The notes: generated by a model from the letters alone, not told the origin. A stretch of DNA of 64,000 bases from Umezawaea beigongshangensis (GCF_016464305.1 NZ_JAEIOJ010000011.1:62001-126000); one strand, 5' to 3'; counted from the stretch's first letter, positions 44,809 through 53,438 are shown. Program-made: numbers and translations.

Positions 44809-47181
44809 ATGGCCCGCCTCCTGCTCAGCACCCTCGCGGTCGCCCTCGTGGCGAGTGTTGTCACCGTCACCAGGGCCACCGCGGCGCCCGAGCTCACCTA
44901 CACGCTCGTCGAGGAGTCCAGCGGTCACGTCCTGAGCGCCACCGGTGCGGGGGGCGACCCGGTCATGACGATCGACTCCTACGCGGGCGACCGCCGCCAG
45001 CTGTGGCGGATCGTCGACCTCGGCGACGGGTTCCGCCGGATCGTCAACGACGGCAACGGGAAGTCCCTGTCCACCGTGAACGGTGCTTCTGGTGACGGTG
45101 CGGTCGTGCACCTGTGGGACTACCTGGGTACTCACCCCGACCAGCAGTGGCGGATCGACGACGTCGGAGGCGGTGCGGTCACCGTCGCCAACCGGGGGAC
45201 CGGTCAGCGCCTGCTGTCCACCGAGGACGGGTCCACGGCCGCGGGCACCGAGACCCAGCTCTGGAGCCGCACCGCGGGACGAGCCGGACAGACGTGGAAG
45301 CTCGTGCCGACCGAACTGGTCCGCGAGCTGACCGTGCACGCGGACGACGTCGTCAGCCGGGTGCCGAACACGCACGTCGCCGCGGGCCTGGAGGACGTGA
45401 ACCACGAGATCTACGGCGGTCTCTACAGCCAGATGGTGTTCGGCGAGGCGTTCGCGGAACCCGCGTACCAGCCCGGTGTGAGCGGGATGTGGCGCGCGAC
45501 CTCCACGGGGGACGCGCGCGGCGAGTACGCCCTCGACACGACGGACCCGTTCAAGGGCGAGCAGGCCCAGCGCGTCCGGTTCGTCTCCGGGCGCGGCGGT
45601 GTCGGCGTGGAGAACCGGGGGCTCAACCGGCAGGGGCTCGGCCTCGTGGCGGGAAGGCCCTACGAGGGAACGATCGTGCTCCGCACCGACCACACCGTGC
45701 GCGTGGCCCTGCAGAACGCCGACGGCAGCCGCACCCACGCCCGCGCCGAGGTCCGCGCCTCCGGAGCCGGGTGGCGCACCGCCACGTTCACGCTGACCCC
45801 GAACGCGACCGACGCGCACGCCCGGTTCGTCGTCGAACTGACCCGGCCAGGCACGGTCGACATCGGCTACGCCTTCCTGGAACCCGGCGCGTGGGGCCGC
45901 TTCCAGGGCCAGCACGTGCGCAAGGACGTCGTCGACGCGATGGTGCGGCAGGGCTTGAAGGCCATCCGGTTCGGCGGGTGCGCCAACAGCGGCTGCGGCG
46001 ACGTCTCCGAGTACCGCTGGAAGGCGATGATCGGCGACGTCGTGCGGCGCCCCGTGACCAGGGGCTTCTGGTACCCGTACGAGTCCAACGGGTGGGGGAT
46101 CTTCGAGTTCCTCCAGCTGGGCGAGGCGATGGGCGTGGAAGCGGTCCCGTCGCTCAACATCGACGAGACGTCCCAGGACGTGGCCGACCTGCTCCAGTAC
46201 CTGTACGGTCCGACGAACTCGGAGTGGGGCGCACGGCGCGCCGCCGACGGCCACCCCGCGCCGTACTCGGTGCGGCGGATCCAGCTCGGCAACGAGAACG
46301 CCGTCGACGAGACCTACTGGCAGAAGTTCAAGGCGCTCGCGGACGTCGTCTGGTCCTACGACCCGACGATCGTGCTCGTGGTCGGCGACTTCACCTACAG
46401 CGACGTGATCGTCGACCCGTTCCGCTTCACCGGCGGCGGCAAGGTGAACACGCTCGCCGCCCACCAGAAGATCTTGAACCTGTCGAAGCAGTACGGTGCC
46501 GTGGTCGACTTCGACATCCACCTGTGGACGCAGCAGACAGACGGTGTGGAGTCGCAGATCCGCGCGCTGGACAGCTACGTCGACCAGCTCGGCCGGATCA
46601 GCCCCGGCGCCCAGTACCGCGTGGTCGTCTTCGAGCTGAACGCCGACCGGCACGACCTGGCCCGCGCACTGGCCAACGCCTACACGATCAACGCGTTGCA
46701 GCGCAGGCCGAAGGTGGACGTGGTGTCGTCGGCCAACGCCCTCCAGGTGGACGGGCAGAACGACAACGGCTGGAACCAGGGCCTGATCTTCCTGAACCAG
46801 AACGCGGTCTGGGGCCAGCCGCCCTACTACGTCCACCAGATGAAGGCGAAGTCGTGGCTGCCCGACGTGGTCCGCGCCGACATCACCGGGGGGAACGCGC
46901 TCGTCAACGCCACCGCGCTCGCCTCGGCCGACGGAGAGCAGTTGTCGATCGACGTGGTCAACGCCACCGGCGAGTCGCTGACCTACACCGTCCGCCTCGA
47001 CGGGTTCCGCGCCGACACGGCTGCGGTGACCACCCTGGACGGTCGGCCGAACGGCGTGAACACCGCAGGCAACCCGCACAACGTGGTGCCGCACGACTCC
47101 ACGGTCCACATCGCCGGGGGAACCACGCTCACCCACACGTTCCCGGCCAACTCGTACACGTCGCTGCGCCTGCGCGGCTAG
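44809..47181 (+). CDS. Secreted GH51-like furanosidase with N-terminal RICIN module
   Basis: About 790 residues. Signal peptide (1-26, ending RATAA), ricin-type trefoil (about 28-160), a carbohydrate-binding sandwich (about 200-340), then a barrel related to GH51 arabinofuranosidases. Landmarks are NHEIYGGLYSQMVFGEAF, AIRFGGCANSGC...YRWKAMIGD, acid/base Glu in QLGNENAVD (near 495), nucleophile Glu in VVVFELNADRHDLA (near 609) and a C-terminal sandwich. The usual GH51 acid-base and nucleophile contexts are altered, so it is a divergent member. The ATG at 44809 has an ideal GGAGG site; ATG 44788 overlaps the permease stop. Context favours a beta-D-galactofuranosidase or another furanosidase. 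Confidence 0.75.
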   Translation: MARLLLSTLAVALVASVVTVTRATAAPELTYTLVEESSGHVLSATGAGGDPVMTIDSYAGDRRQLWRIVDLGDGFRRIVNDGNGKSLSTVNGASGDGAVVHLWDYLGTHPDQQWRIDDVGGGAVTVANRGTGQRLLSTEDGSTAAGTETQLWSRTAGRAGQTWKLVPTELVRELTVHADDVVSRVPNTHVAAGLEDVNHEIYGGLYSQMVFGEAFAEPAYQPGVSGMWRATSTGDARGEYALDTTDPFKGEQAQRVRFVSGRGGVGVENRGLNRQGLGLVAGRPYEGTIVLRTDHTVRVALQNADGSRTHARAEVRASGAGWRTATFTLTPNATDAHARFVVELTRPGTVDIGYAFLEPGAWGRFQGQHVRKDVVDAMVRQGLKAIRFGGCANSGCGDVSEYRWKAMIGDVVRRPVTRGFWYPYESNGWGIFEFLQLGEAMGVEAVPSLNIDETSQDVADLLQYLYGPTNSEWGARRAADGHPAPYSVRRIQLGNENAVDETYWQKFKALADVVWSYDPTIVLVVGDFTYSDVIVDPFRFTGGGKVNTLAAHQKILNLSKQYGAVVDFDIHLWTQQTDGVESQIRALDSYVDQLGRISPGAQYRVVVFELNADRHDLARALANAYTINALQRRPKVDVVSSANALQVDGQNDNGWNQGLIFLNQNAVWGQPPYYVHQMKAKSWLPDVVRADITGGNALVNATALASADGEQLSIDVVNATGESLTYTVRLDGFRADTAAVTTLDGRPNGVNTAGNPHNVVPHDSTVHIAGGTTLTHTFPANSYTSLRLRG

Positions 47182-47201
47182 CACCCAGGGGGAGGAACGA
47201 G

Positions 47202-48101
47202 ATGCTGACACACCAGGCCGAAGCGGTCCTCGACGCGCGCGCCGAGCACGCCGAGGGGCCCCTGTGGGACGACGTGCGCCAGGAGCTGGTGTGGGTGGAC
47301 CTCTACGCGGGGCTCGTGCACCGGGCCGCGTGGTCCTCCGGCGGCCTCGACCTCGTTCGCACCCACGAACTCGGTCAAGCCGTCGGGGCGGTCGTGCCGT
47401 GCGCGTCCCCCGACGACGGCTGGGTCGTCGCGAGCGAGTTCGGCTTCGCCCTGCTCGGCGTCGACGGTTCCGTGACGACGTTGGCCGAACCCGAACGGGT
47501 GCACGGTGGACGCACCCGGATGAACGACGGGTGCTGCGACCCGCGCGGCCGGATGTGGGCGGGCAGCATGGCCCACGACCGCACGCCGGGAGCCGGGTCG
47601 CTGTACCGGCTCGAAGGCACCCGGACGGAGCGCGTGCTCGGCGACGTGACGATCTCGAACGGGATCGCCTGGCGCGACCAGGACGCGTTCCACTACGTCG
47701 ACACGCCCACCCAGCGTGTCGACCTGGTCGAGCTGGACCGGGACAGCCGCCTGCTCCGCCGGGAGGCGGCGTTCGGGATCGACCCGGACCTCGGCGCGCC
47801 CGACGGGATGACCGCGGACGCGGAGGGCTGCCTGTGGATCGCGTTGTGGGGTGGTTCGGCCGTGGTGCGGTTCAGCCCGCGCGGGGAGGTGCTGGAGCGG
47901 GTCGACGTGCCCGCCACGCAGGTCAGCAGCTGCTGCTTCGGCGGCCCGGACCTGTCGGTGCTGTTCGTGACGACCTCGCAGGAGAACTTCTCTCCCGAGC
48001 GGTCGGCCGCGGAACCCCACGCGGGCAAGGTCTTCGCGGTCCGGACGGCAGTCACCGGACTGCCCGCCGACCGGTTCCGACCCGAGAGGAGCAACTCGTG
48101 A
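47202..48101 (+). CDS. SMP-30/gluconolactonase-family lactonase
   Basis: A protein of 299 residues with a GGGGGAGGAA site. It is a six-bladed propeller of the regucalcin family with its metal ligands: Glu18 (AEHAEGPLWDD), Asn in GRTRMNDGCCDPRGRMW, Asn in VTISNGIAW and Asp in GAPDGMTADAEG. These enzymes open aldonolactones to aldonates. In the operon it lies between the secreted glycosidase and a Gfo/Idh dehydrogenase, exactly where a galactonolactonase would be needed. Confidence 0.9.
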   Translation: MLTHQAEAVLDARAEHAEGPLWDDVRQELVWVDLYAGLVHRAAWSSGGLDLVRTHELGQAVGAVVPCASPDDGWVVASEFGFALLGVDGSVTTLAEPERVHGGRTRMNDGCCDPRGRMWAGSMAHDRTPGAGSLYRLEGTRTERVLGDVTISNGIAWRDQDAFHYVDTPTQRVDLVELDRDSRLLRREAAFGIDPDLGAPDGMTADAEGCLWIALWGGSAVVRFSPRGEVLERVDVPATQVSSCCFGGPDLSVLFVTTSQENFSPERSAAEPHAGKVFAVRTAVTGLPADRFRPERSNS

Positions 48102-49090
48102 CCAGGATCGCCCTGGTGGGGTGCGGCGCGATGGGCGAGATCGTGGCCCGCTCCGTGTACGCCGGACCGGACGCGCCGACGCTCGTCGCCGCCGTCGACC
48201 CCGACCTCGGCCGCGCGGCCAGGGTCGCGGCGGTGACCGGTGCCGCGCCGTTCGCCACGCTGGCAGAGGCGCTGCGGGTCACCGGCGCCACCGCGGCCGA
48301 CGTGCGCGTGCCGCACCACCTGCACGCGGAGGTCGTGCTGGAGGCGCTGAAAGCGGGCTGCCACGTGCTGGTGGAGAAACCCCTCGCCACGAGCCTGCCG
48401 GAAGCGCGGCGGATGGTGGAGGCCGCGGTGGACAGCGGACTCGTCCTCGCGGTGGCCGAGAACTACCCGCACCTGCGGGCCGTGCTCGACGCCCGTGCGG
48501 CGCTCGACGCCGGGGAGGTCGGCGACGTGCTCGCGATCCTGTCCACCCGCGCCTACCGGGTGGACGGCGTGTGGATCCGCGACGGCTGGCGCCGGGGCGA
48601 GGGGCCCTCCAGCGGCGTCCTGCTCGACCAGGGGACCCACCAGGTCAGCCTGATCCGCCACCTGAGCGGCCCCGTCGAGGTGGTGACGGCGCACCCGGCG
48701 GGAGGCAGGGCCTCCGACGCCGTGGTGCTGACCCTCCGGATGACGAGCGGCGGGATCGCGACGTCGTTGCTGACCTGGTCCAGTCCAGGACCCGCGGTGC
48801 AGACCGAGGCGACGGTGGTGGGCACCGGCGGGCGGCTCGACGTCGTGGTCGACTACGGCGGCACCGGGGGAGCGTGCCGCCTCTGGACGCCAGACGGGAG
48901 CGAGAGCCGGGGCGCCGAGAACTACTACGACAGTCATCGGCTCGTGGTCGACGACTGGCTCCGCGCGATCCGCGTCGGCGGCGAAGCGGTCGTGCCGGGA
49001 CGGGAGGGGTTCGACGACCTGGCCGTCGTCCTGGCCGCCGTCGACTCGCTGGAGCGGGACGGCGCCCCCGTCGCGGTGGAGCGGGCATGA
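48098..49090 (+). CDS. Gfo/Idh/MocA-family dehydrogenase (candidate galactose 1-dehydrogenase)
   Basis: A protein of 330 residues. The N-terminal Rossmann fold (ALVGCGAMGEIVARSVY), the family Lys in HVLVEKPLATSLPEARRMVE, and a catalytic-type His in LLDQGTHQVSLI are present. Several members oxidise aldoses at C1 to lactones. Its GTG start overlaps the lactonase stop and it precedes a PfkB kinase, so oxidation of the imported sugar at C1 is the simplest reading. Another oxidation, such as at C3 or of an inositol-like substrate, cannot be excluded. Confidence 0.85.
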   Translation: MTRIALVGCGAMGEIVARSVYAGPDAPTLVAAVDPDLGRAARVAAVTGAAPFATLAEALRVTGATAADVRVPHHLHAEVVLEALKAGCHVLVEKPLATSLPEARRMVEAAVDSGLVLAVAENYPHLRAVLDARAALDAGEVGDVLAILSTRAYRVDGVWIRDGWRRGEGPSSGVLLDQGTHQVSLIRHLSGPVEVVTAHPAGGRASDAVVLTLRMTSGGIATSLLTWSSPGPAVQTEATVVGTGGRLDVVVDYGGTGGACRLWTPDGSESRGAENYYDSHRLVVDDWLRAIRVGGEAVVPGREGFDDLAVVLAAVDSLERDGAPVAVERA

Positions 49091-50037
49091 GGCGCCTGGA
49101 CGCCGCGTGCCTCGGCGAGAGCATGGCGCAGCTCGTTCCCGCCGACGGCAGGTCCCTGCGCTCGGCGGGGAGCTTCGCGCTCACCACGGCGGGCGCGGAG
49201 TCGAACGTCGCGCAGGGCCTCGCGCTGCTCGGCAGCACGGTCGCGTGGGTCAGCCTGGTCGGCGACGACGCGCTGGGCGCAAGGGTGCTCGACGACGTCG
49301 CGGCCGCCGGGGTGGACGTGTCGCTGACCCTGCGCCGCGACCGGAACCGCACCGGGTTCTTCCTCAAGGACCCGGCGGCGGACGGCTCGCGGATCACCTA
49401 CTACCGCGACGGGTCCGCCGCGTCGCACCTGTCCCGCGCCGACGTGGACCGGGCGTTCGCCGCGCGCCCCCGGCACCTGCACCTGTCCGGTGTGACCCCC
49501 GCGCTGTCGGTGTCGTGTGCGGACGCCGTCGGGCACGCGCTCGCGGTCGCGCCCGAACTCGGCGTGTCGACCAGCTTCGACGTCAACCACCGGCCGGTGC
49601 TGTGGGCGGACCCCCGTGAGGCCGCCCTGACCCTGCGCGGTCTCGCGCGGCAGGCGGACGTGGTGTTCGTCGGGCTCGACGAGGCGACCGCGCTGTGGGG
49701 GACGACGACCCCGGACCAGGTGCGCGACCTGCTTCCCGAACCGCAGACCCTGGTCGTCAAGGACGGAGCGGTCGACGCGACGACGTTCACCGCGGACGGT
49801 CGGTTCACCGAGCCCGCGCTACCCGTGCAGGTCGTGGAACCGGTCGGCGCAGGCGACGCCTTCGCGGCCGGGTGGTTGCACGCGATGCTGATCGACCTGC
49901 CGCACCCGGCACGTCTGCGTCTCGGGCACCTGATGGCCGAGGCCGCACTCACGTCGCTGTCCGACCACGTCACGACCACCCGTCCGCCAGCTGACCTGGT
50001 CCGCGAGGCGGCCCGGGCCACGGCAGCAGGGAGCTGA
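49087..50037 (+). CDS. PfkB-family sugar kinase, 2-keto-3-deoxyaldonate kinase-like
   Basis: A protein of 316 residues: N-terminal CLGESMAQLVP, GAESNVAQGLALLG with the Gly/Asn substrate site, RTGFFLKDPAADGSRITYYR (the KDG kinase-type lid), SFDVNHRPVLW and the catalytic motif VEPVGAGDAFAAG (Asp near 256). The FDxNxRPxLW and YYR features are those of 2-keto-3-deoxygluconate/galactonate kinases. It should phosphorylate the DgoD product using ATP. It overlaps the dehydrogenase stop by four bases. Confidence 0.9.
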   Translation: MRRLDAACLGESMAQLVPADGRSLRSAGSFALTTAGAESNVAQGLALLGSTVAWVSLVGDDALGARVLDDVAAAGVDVSLTLRRDRNRTGFFLKDPAADGSRITYYRDGSAASHLSRADVDRAFAARPRHLHLSGVTPALSVSCADAVGHALAVAPELGVSTSFDVNHRPVLWADPREAALTLRGLARQADVVFVGLDEATALWGTTTPDQVRDLLPEPQTLVVKDGAVDATTFTADGRFTEPALPVQVVEPVGAGDAFAAGWLHAMLIDLPHPARLRLGHLMAEAALTSLSDHVTTTRPPADLVREAARATAAGS

Positions 50038-50038
50038 C

Positions 50039-50809
50039 ATGTCCCAGTCCGTAGACCGGGCCGCCGCCATCCTCGACGCCTGCGCGCCCGGCCCGCAGCG
50101 GCTCCCCCACCTCGCCGGGCTGCTCGGCGTGCACCGCTCGACCGTGCTGCGCCTGCTCCAGACACTGGAGCGGCACCGCCTGGTGCGCAGGCTCGACGAC
50201 CTCACCTGGACCATCGGCTACGGGTTGATCGGTCTGGCCGTGGAGACGCTGGACCGGATGGACCTGCGCACCGCTGCCCGGCCCAAGCTGGAGCTGCTGG
50301 GGCGGGAGGTCGGGCACACCGTCCACCTCGCTCAGCTCGACGGGCACGACATCGTCTACGTCGACAAGGTCGAGGGCAACGGCGCCGTGCGGATGGCGTC
50401 TCGCATCGGCGCGCCCGTCCAGGTGCACACGGCCGGCGTGGCCAAGGCGATCCTGGCCGGACTGCCGCCCGACCGGTGCGAAGCGGTTCTCGCGTCGGCG
50501 TCGTTCGAGCGGTTCACCGACTCGACCATCACCGACCGCGCCGAGTTCACCGCCGAACTGGCCAAGGTCCGCAGACAGGGGTACGCGGTGGACGACGGCG
50601 AGTACGAGAACTACCTCGCCTGCATCGCCGTCCCGGTCCGCGACGGCAGCGGCTCCATCCGCGCGGGCGTGTCGATCTCGGCGCTGTGCGCCATCGAACG
50701 GTTGGAGAAGCTCCGCCGCCACGTGCCCCGGTTGTGGGAGGTGGCCTCGGAGATCTCGCGGGAACTGGGCTGGAGCGGGCCCGCGGGGGTGAGCCGCAGT
50801 GCCGGATGA
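50039..50809 (+). CDS. IclR-family transcriptional regulator
   Basis: A protein of 256 residues: N-terminal winged helix (SVDRAAAILDA, HLAGLLGVHRSTVLRLLQTL, HRLVRRLDDLTWTIGYGLI) and the IclR effector domain (EVGHTVHLAQLDGHDIVYVDKVEG, AVDDGEYENYLACIAVPVRDGSG). The domain is a GAF-like pocket that often binds small organic acids; KdgR-type members sense 2-keto-3-deoxygluconate. It starts one base after the kinase stop and overlaps the aldolase gene by 11 bases, so it is an internal, probably autoregulatory, member of the operon. Confidence 0.92.
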   Translation: MSQSVDRAAAILDACAPGPQRLPHLAGLLGVHRSTVLRLLQTLERHRLVRRLDDLTWTIGYGLIGLAVETLDRMDLRTAARPKLELLGREVGHTVHLAQLDGHDIVYVDKVEGNGAVRMASRIGAPVQVHTAGVAKAILAGLPPDRCEAVLASASFERFTDSTITDRAEFTAELAKVRRQGYAVDDGEYENYLACIAVPVRDGSGSIRAGVSISALCAIERLEKLRRHVPRLWEVASEISRELGWSGPAGVSRSAG

Positions 50810-51398
50810 CCTCTTCACGACCCACCTCGGGAACTTCCCGGTCATGGTGATCCTGCGCGGTCACGATCCGTCGACGACGGTGCGGCTGTGCGAGCGCGCG
50901 GTGTCCCTCGGCGTCGAGCTGGTCGAGGTTCCCTGGCACGGTGAGCGGTCCGGGCCGTCCTTGACCGCGGCGCTCGACTGGGCGCGTGATCGTCCGACCG
51001 TGCGGATCGGCGCGGGCACGGTGACCACCGCGGAGGTGTTCCGCGCGGTGCACGCGCTCGGAGTCGAGTTCACCGTCGCGCCCGGCTTCGACCTCGGTGT
51101 GGTCGAAGCAGCCGCCGCAGCGGGCGTCCCGCACCTGCCCGGTGTCGCCACCGGCACCGAGGTCTCCGCCGCGCTCGCCGCCGGATGTCTGTGGCAGAAG
51201 GCCTTCCCCGCCTCCCTGCTGACGCCCGCGTGGTTCACCGCGCTGCGCGCCCCGTTCCCCGGTGTGCGCTTCGTGGCGACCGGTGGAGTGGACGCGGGCA
51301 ACGCCGCCGCCTTTCTCGACGCGGGCGCGAGCGCCGTGTCGCTCGGCAGCGCCTTCACCGGTGCCGACCCGGAGGTCATCAGATCCCTCGCGCGCTGA
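50799..51398 (+). CDS. KDPG/KDPGal-type aldolase
   Basis: A protein of 199 residues with the small class I aldolase barrel: VMVILRGHDPSTTVRLCERA, VELVEVPWHG (Glu near 43), RIGAGTVTT, FTVAPGFDLGV, PHLPGVATGTEV and the Schiff-base Lys134 in CLWQKAFPASLL, ending VRFVATGGVDAGNAAAFLDAGA. It splits 2-keto-3-deoxy-6-phosphoaldonate to pyruvate and glyceraldehyde-3-phosphate. With dgoD and the PfkB kinase nearby the galactonate version (DgoA type) is the likely role. It starts at a GTG inside the IclR gene. Confidence 0.9.
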   Translation: MPDDLFTTHLGNFPVMVILRGHDPSTTVRLCERAVSLGVELVEVPWHGERSGPSLTAALDWARDRPTVRIGAGTVTTAEVFRAVHALGVEFTVAPGFDLGVVEAAAAAGVPHLPGVATGTEVSAALAAGCLWQKAFPASLLTPAWFTALRAPFPGVRFVATGGVDAGNAAAFLDAGASAVSLGSAFTGADPEVIRSLAR

Positions 51399-51427
51399 AC
51401 CATCCCACCGCAGAACTGGAGACGACG

Positions 51428-53026
51428 ATGTCCCATCCTTCTCGCCGCACCGTCCTCGGCGCGGGCGCCGCGACGGTGGCGGGCCTGACCACGGGCCTGA
51501 CCACTGGCCTCCCGACGAGCACCGCGTCCGCGACCGCCGCTCGCGCGGGACACGAGTTCCTGCGCGACACCTTCGGCCCGGTGGCGGGATGGCAGCGGCA
51601 GGGGGTGGTGATGCAGCAGTCGCTGCCCTGGGAGACCTCGCTGCTCCAGGACCCGTGCCTGGTCTACGACGAGGGCGGCGGTCCGCGGTTCAAGATGTGG
51701 TACGGCTCCCTGTACTTCGTCGGCTACGCGACCAGCGAGGACGGCCGGAAGTGGACCAAGGCGCCGGAACCGGTACTGGTCCGCTCGCTGGACAGCGACC
51801 GCAACAACCTCAACCAGCCCAGCGTCGTGCACCTGGACGGCACGTGGCACATGACGTACTTCGGCATCGACGGCGAGGGCAGGGGCCGTGTCCACTACGC
51901 GTCGGCGTCGGCGCCGGGTGGTCCCTGGACCAAGCACGGTGTCGTGCTCGAGTCGACGATGCCGTGGGAGGACGACTACGTCTACAACTCGGCGCTGATG
52001 TACGACCGGGGCGAGCGAACGTGGAAGATCTGGTACACGGCGGGCAAGATCGCGTCAGCGGGCGGTGAACCCGAGTACATCTGCTACGCCACCGCGAAGC
52101 ACCCGGCCGGGCCGTGGACGAAGCACCCGGCGAATCCCGTGGTGCGTCCGATGCGCGACGGCGGCTGGGCGTCGCTGGGCATCGGTGGCCCGAACGTCCG
52201 GCGCACCGGCGACGGTGGTTACGAGATGCGCGTCGTGGGCTGGCAGGCCGACTACCCCTCGCGCGGCGGGAAGTTGTTGTCGCGCGACGGCGTGACGTGG
52301 GAGTTGACGCGCTCCGCCCACGAACTGGACCTCGGTGTGGCCGGGGGGCCGGAGGACTCGATGGTGTACCGCCAGTTCGTCGTCCGGCACGCGGGTGTGG
52401 ACCACGTGTACTACAACGTGAAGAACAACCGTCCTGGTTGGAACGAGACGATCCAGCTGGCCGTCTGGCGCGAGGCCCAGCAGATCGTGGACCCGGCGAA
52501 GTGGACCATGACGCAGGGGTGGGCGGTCCCCAGCGGCGCGTCGTTCACGGTGGGCGGCAACCGCGCCACCACCTTGGGCAACGGCGTACCCGGCTCACCG
52601 CAAACCCTCCAGGGCAACGTCGCGATCCCGTTCCCCGACTACGAGCTCGCGGCCGACGTGACCCCGCTGAGCGCCGACGTCGCCGACCGCGACACCGTCC
52701 TGATGGCCCGGTGCACCGGCCGGGACAGCTACTACTACGCGGGCATCGCCTCGTGGGGCGACGAGTACGCGATCGGTGTCGTCGCCGACGGCGTGAACAC
52801 CAAGATCGCCGGCGTCGGGGACGCCGCCGCCGTCGTGCCCGGCACAACCCGTCGGCTCCGCTTCACCCTGATCGGGTCCACGCTGACGCTGCACGACGGA
52901 GATCGCCTCGTCCTGACCGCGGTGGACCCCACCCTGATCCCGCGTACCAGCTACGTGGGCCTCCAGTGCTCGACGCACACCGGCCGCTCCTCCTTCGGCG
53001 CCGTGTCCGTCCGGCGGAGGTCCTGA
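51428..53026 (+). CDS. Tat-exported five-bladed-propeller glycosidase-like protein (GH43/GH32 clan-like)
   Basis: A protein of 532 residues with a GGAG site. A twin-arginine signal (SHPSRRTVLGAGAATVAG) is followed by a five-bladed propeller (about 45-370): QDPCLVYDEGGGPRFKMWYG, VGYATSEDGRKWTK, LNQPSVVHLDGTWHMTYFG and WEDDYVYNSALMYDRGERTW. Acidic residues at blade starts fit the inverting GH43-type active site, but the exact triad is not certain. A C-terminal concanavalin-like sandwich (about 375-532) follows. It lies 29 bases after the aldolase gene, so it probably supplies the cluster with sugar. Some Streptomyces galactofuranosidases are GH43-like, making this a candidate. Confidence 0.75.
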   Translation: MSHPSRRTVLGAGAATVAGLTTGLTTGLPTSTASATAARAGHEFLRDTFGPVAGWQRQGVVMQQSLPWETSLLQDPCLVYDEGGGPRFKMWYGSLYFVGYATSEDGRKWTKAPEPVLVRSLDSDRNNLNQPSVVHLDGTWHMTYFGIDGEGRGRVHYASASAPGGPWTKHGVVLESTMPWEDDYVYNSALMYDRGERTWKIWYTAGKIASAGGEPEYICYATAKHPAGPWTKHPANPVVRPMRDGGWASLGIGGPNVRRTGDGGYEMRVVGWQADYPSRGGKLLSRDGVTWELTRSAHELDLGVAGGPEDSMVYRQFVVRHAGVDHVYYNVKNNRPGWNETIQLAVWREAQQIVDPAKWTMTQGWAVPSGASFTVGGNRATTLGNGVPGSPQTLQGNVAIPFPDYELAADVTPLSADVADRDTVLMARCTGRDSYYYAGIASWGDEYAIGVVADGVNTKIAGVGDAAAVVPGTTRRLRFTLIGSTLTLHDGDRLVLTAVDPTLIPRTSYVGLQCSTHTGRSSFGAVSVRRRS

Positions 53027-53125
53027 CAGGACGGTCGACGTGCTGTTCGTGCCGCCCCGCGATCCCGGCCGGACGCGGGTGCAGGACCGGCACGAGTCGT
53101 GCGAAATCCCTGTGCGTGCCGCACA

Positions 53126-53162
53126 CCCCGGTCCTGTGGGAGTTCCTGCCGCAGGACCGGGG
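53126..53162 (+). terminator. Terminator closing the galactonate operon
   Basis: Perfect 11-base-pair stem CCCCGGTCCTG/CAGGACCGGGG with a 15-base loop, 100 bases after the last gene of the operon. Confidence 0.55.
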
Positions 53163-53196
53163 CCTCGGTTCCGGGACGACCCTTCGGCGGTGGTCG

Positions 53197-53438
53197 TGGG
53201 ACGACCGGGTGATCGCGGTCGACCAGACCGGCACCCGGCCGGGCGTGCAGAACGCCGTGCCGCCGCTGCGCGCCAGCGGCAACGGCTCGGTGGTCACCAC
53301 CGAGTCCGTCCAGGGGCGATCGGCAGCGGAGCCGCCTCGGCCTACCAGGCGTCCAAGGCAGCGGTCCGCCTGCTGACCGTGACCGCCGCGGTGGAGCACG
53401 CGCCCCGGGGCGTGCGGGCGTCATCGCCACTGCCGTGA
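53197..53438 (+). pseudogene. Frameshifted SDR fragment
   Basis: One frame reads WDDRVIAVDQTG, VQNAVPPLRASGNGSVVTTE and SVQG. At a four-G run (53313-53316) the reading moves by one base to AIGSGAASAYQASKAAVRLL, then TVTAAVEHAPRGVRAS, ending at 53438. This is the middle of a classical SDR with Ser, Tyr and Lys (YQASK) kept. The cofactor-binding N-terminus and the C-terminus are missing. One extra G would restore SVQG-AIGS. Confidence 0.65.

Noticed and set aside
44701-47211. An 836-codon minus-strand open frame opposite the GH51-like gene
   Set aside because: Shadow frame; the plus strand has signal peptide, RICIN and catalytic motifs and an operonic start.
37318-53026. L-arabinose oxidative (arabonate) pathway as the role of the operon
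   Set aside because: That route needs an IlvD-type arabonate dehydratase and no 6-phospho aldolase. The DgoD match, the KDG-type kinase and the KDPG-type aldolase point to a hexonate. Arabinose release by the glycosidases is still possible.
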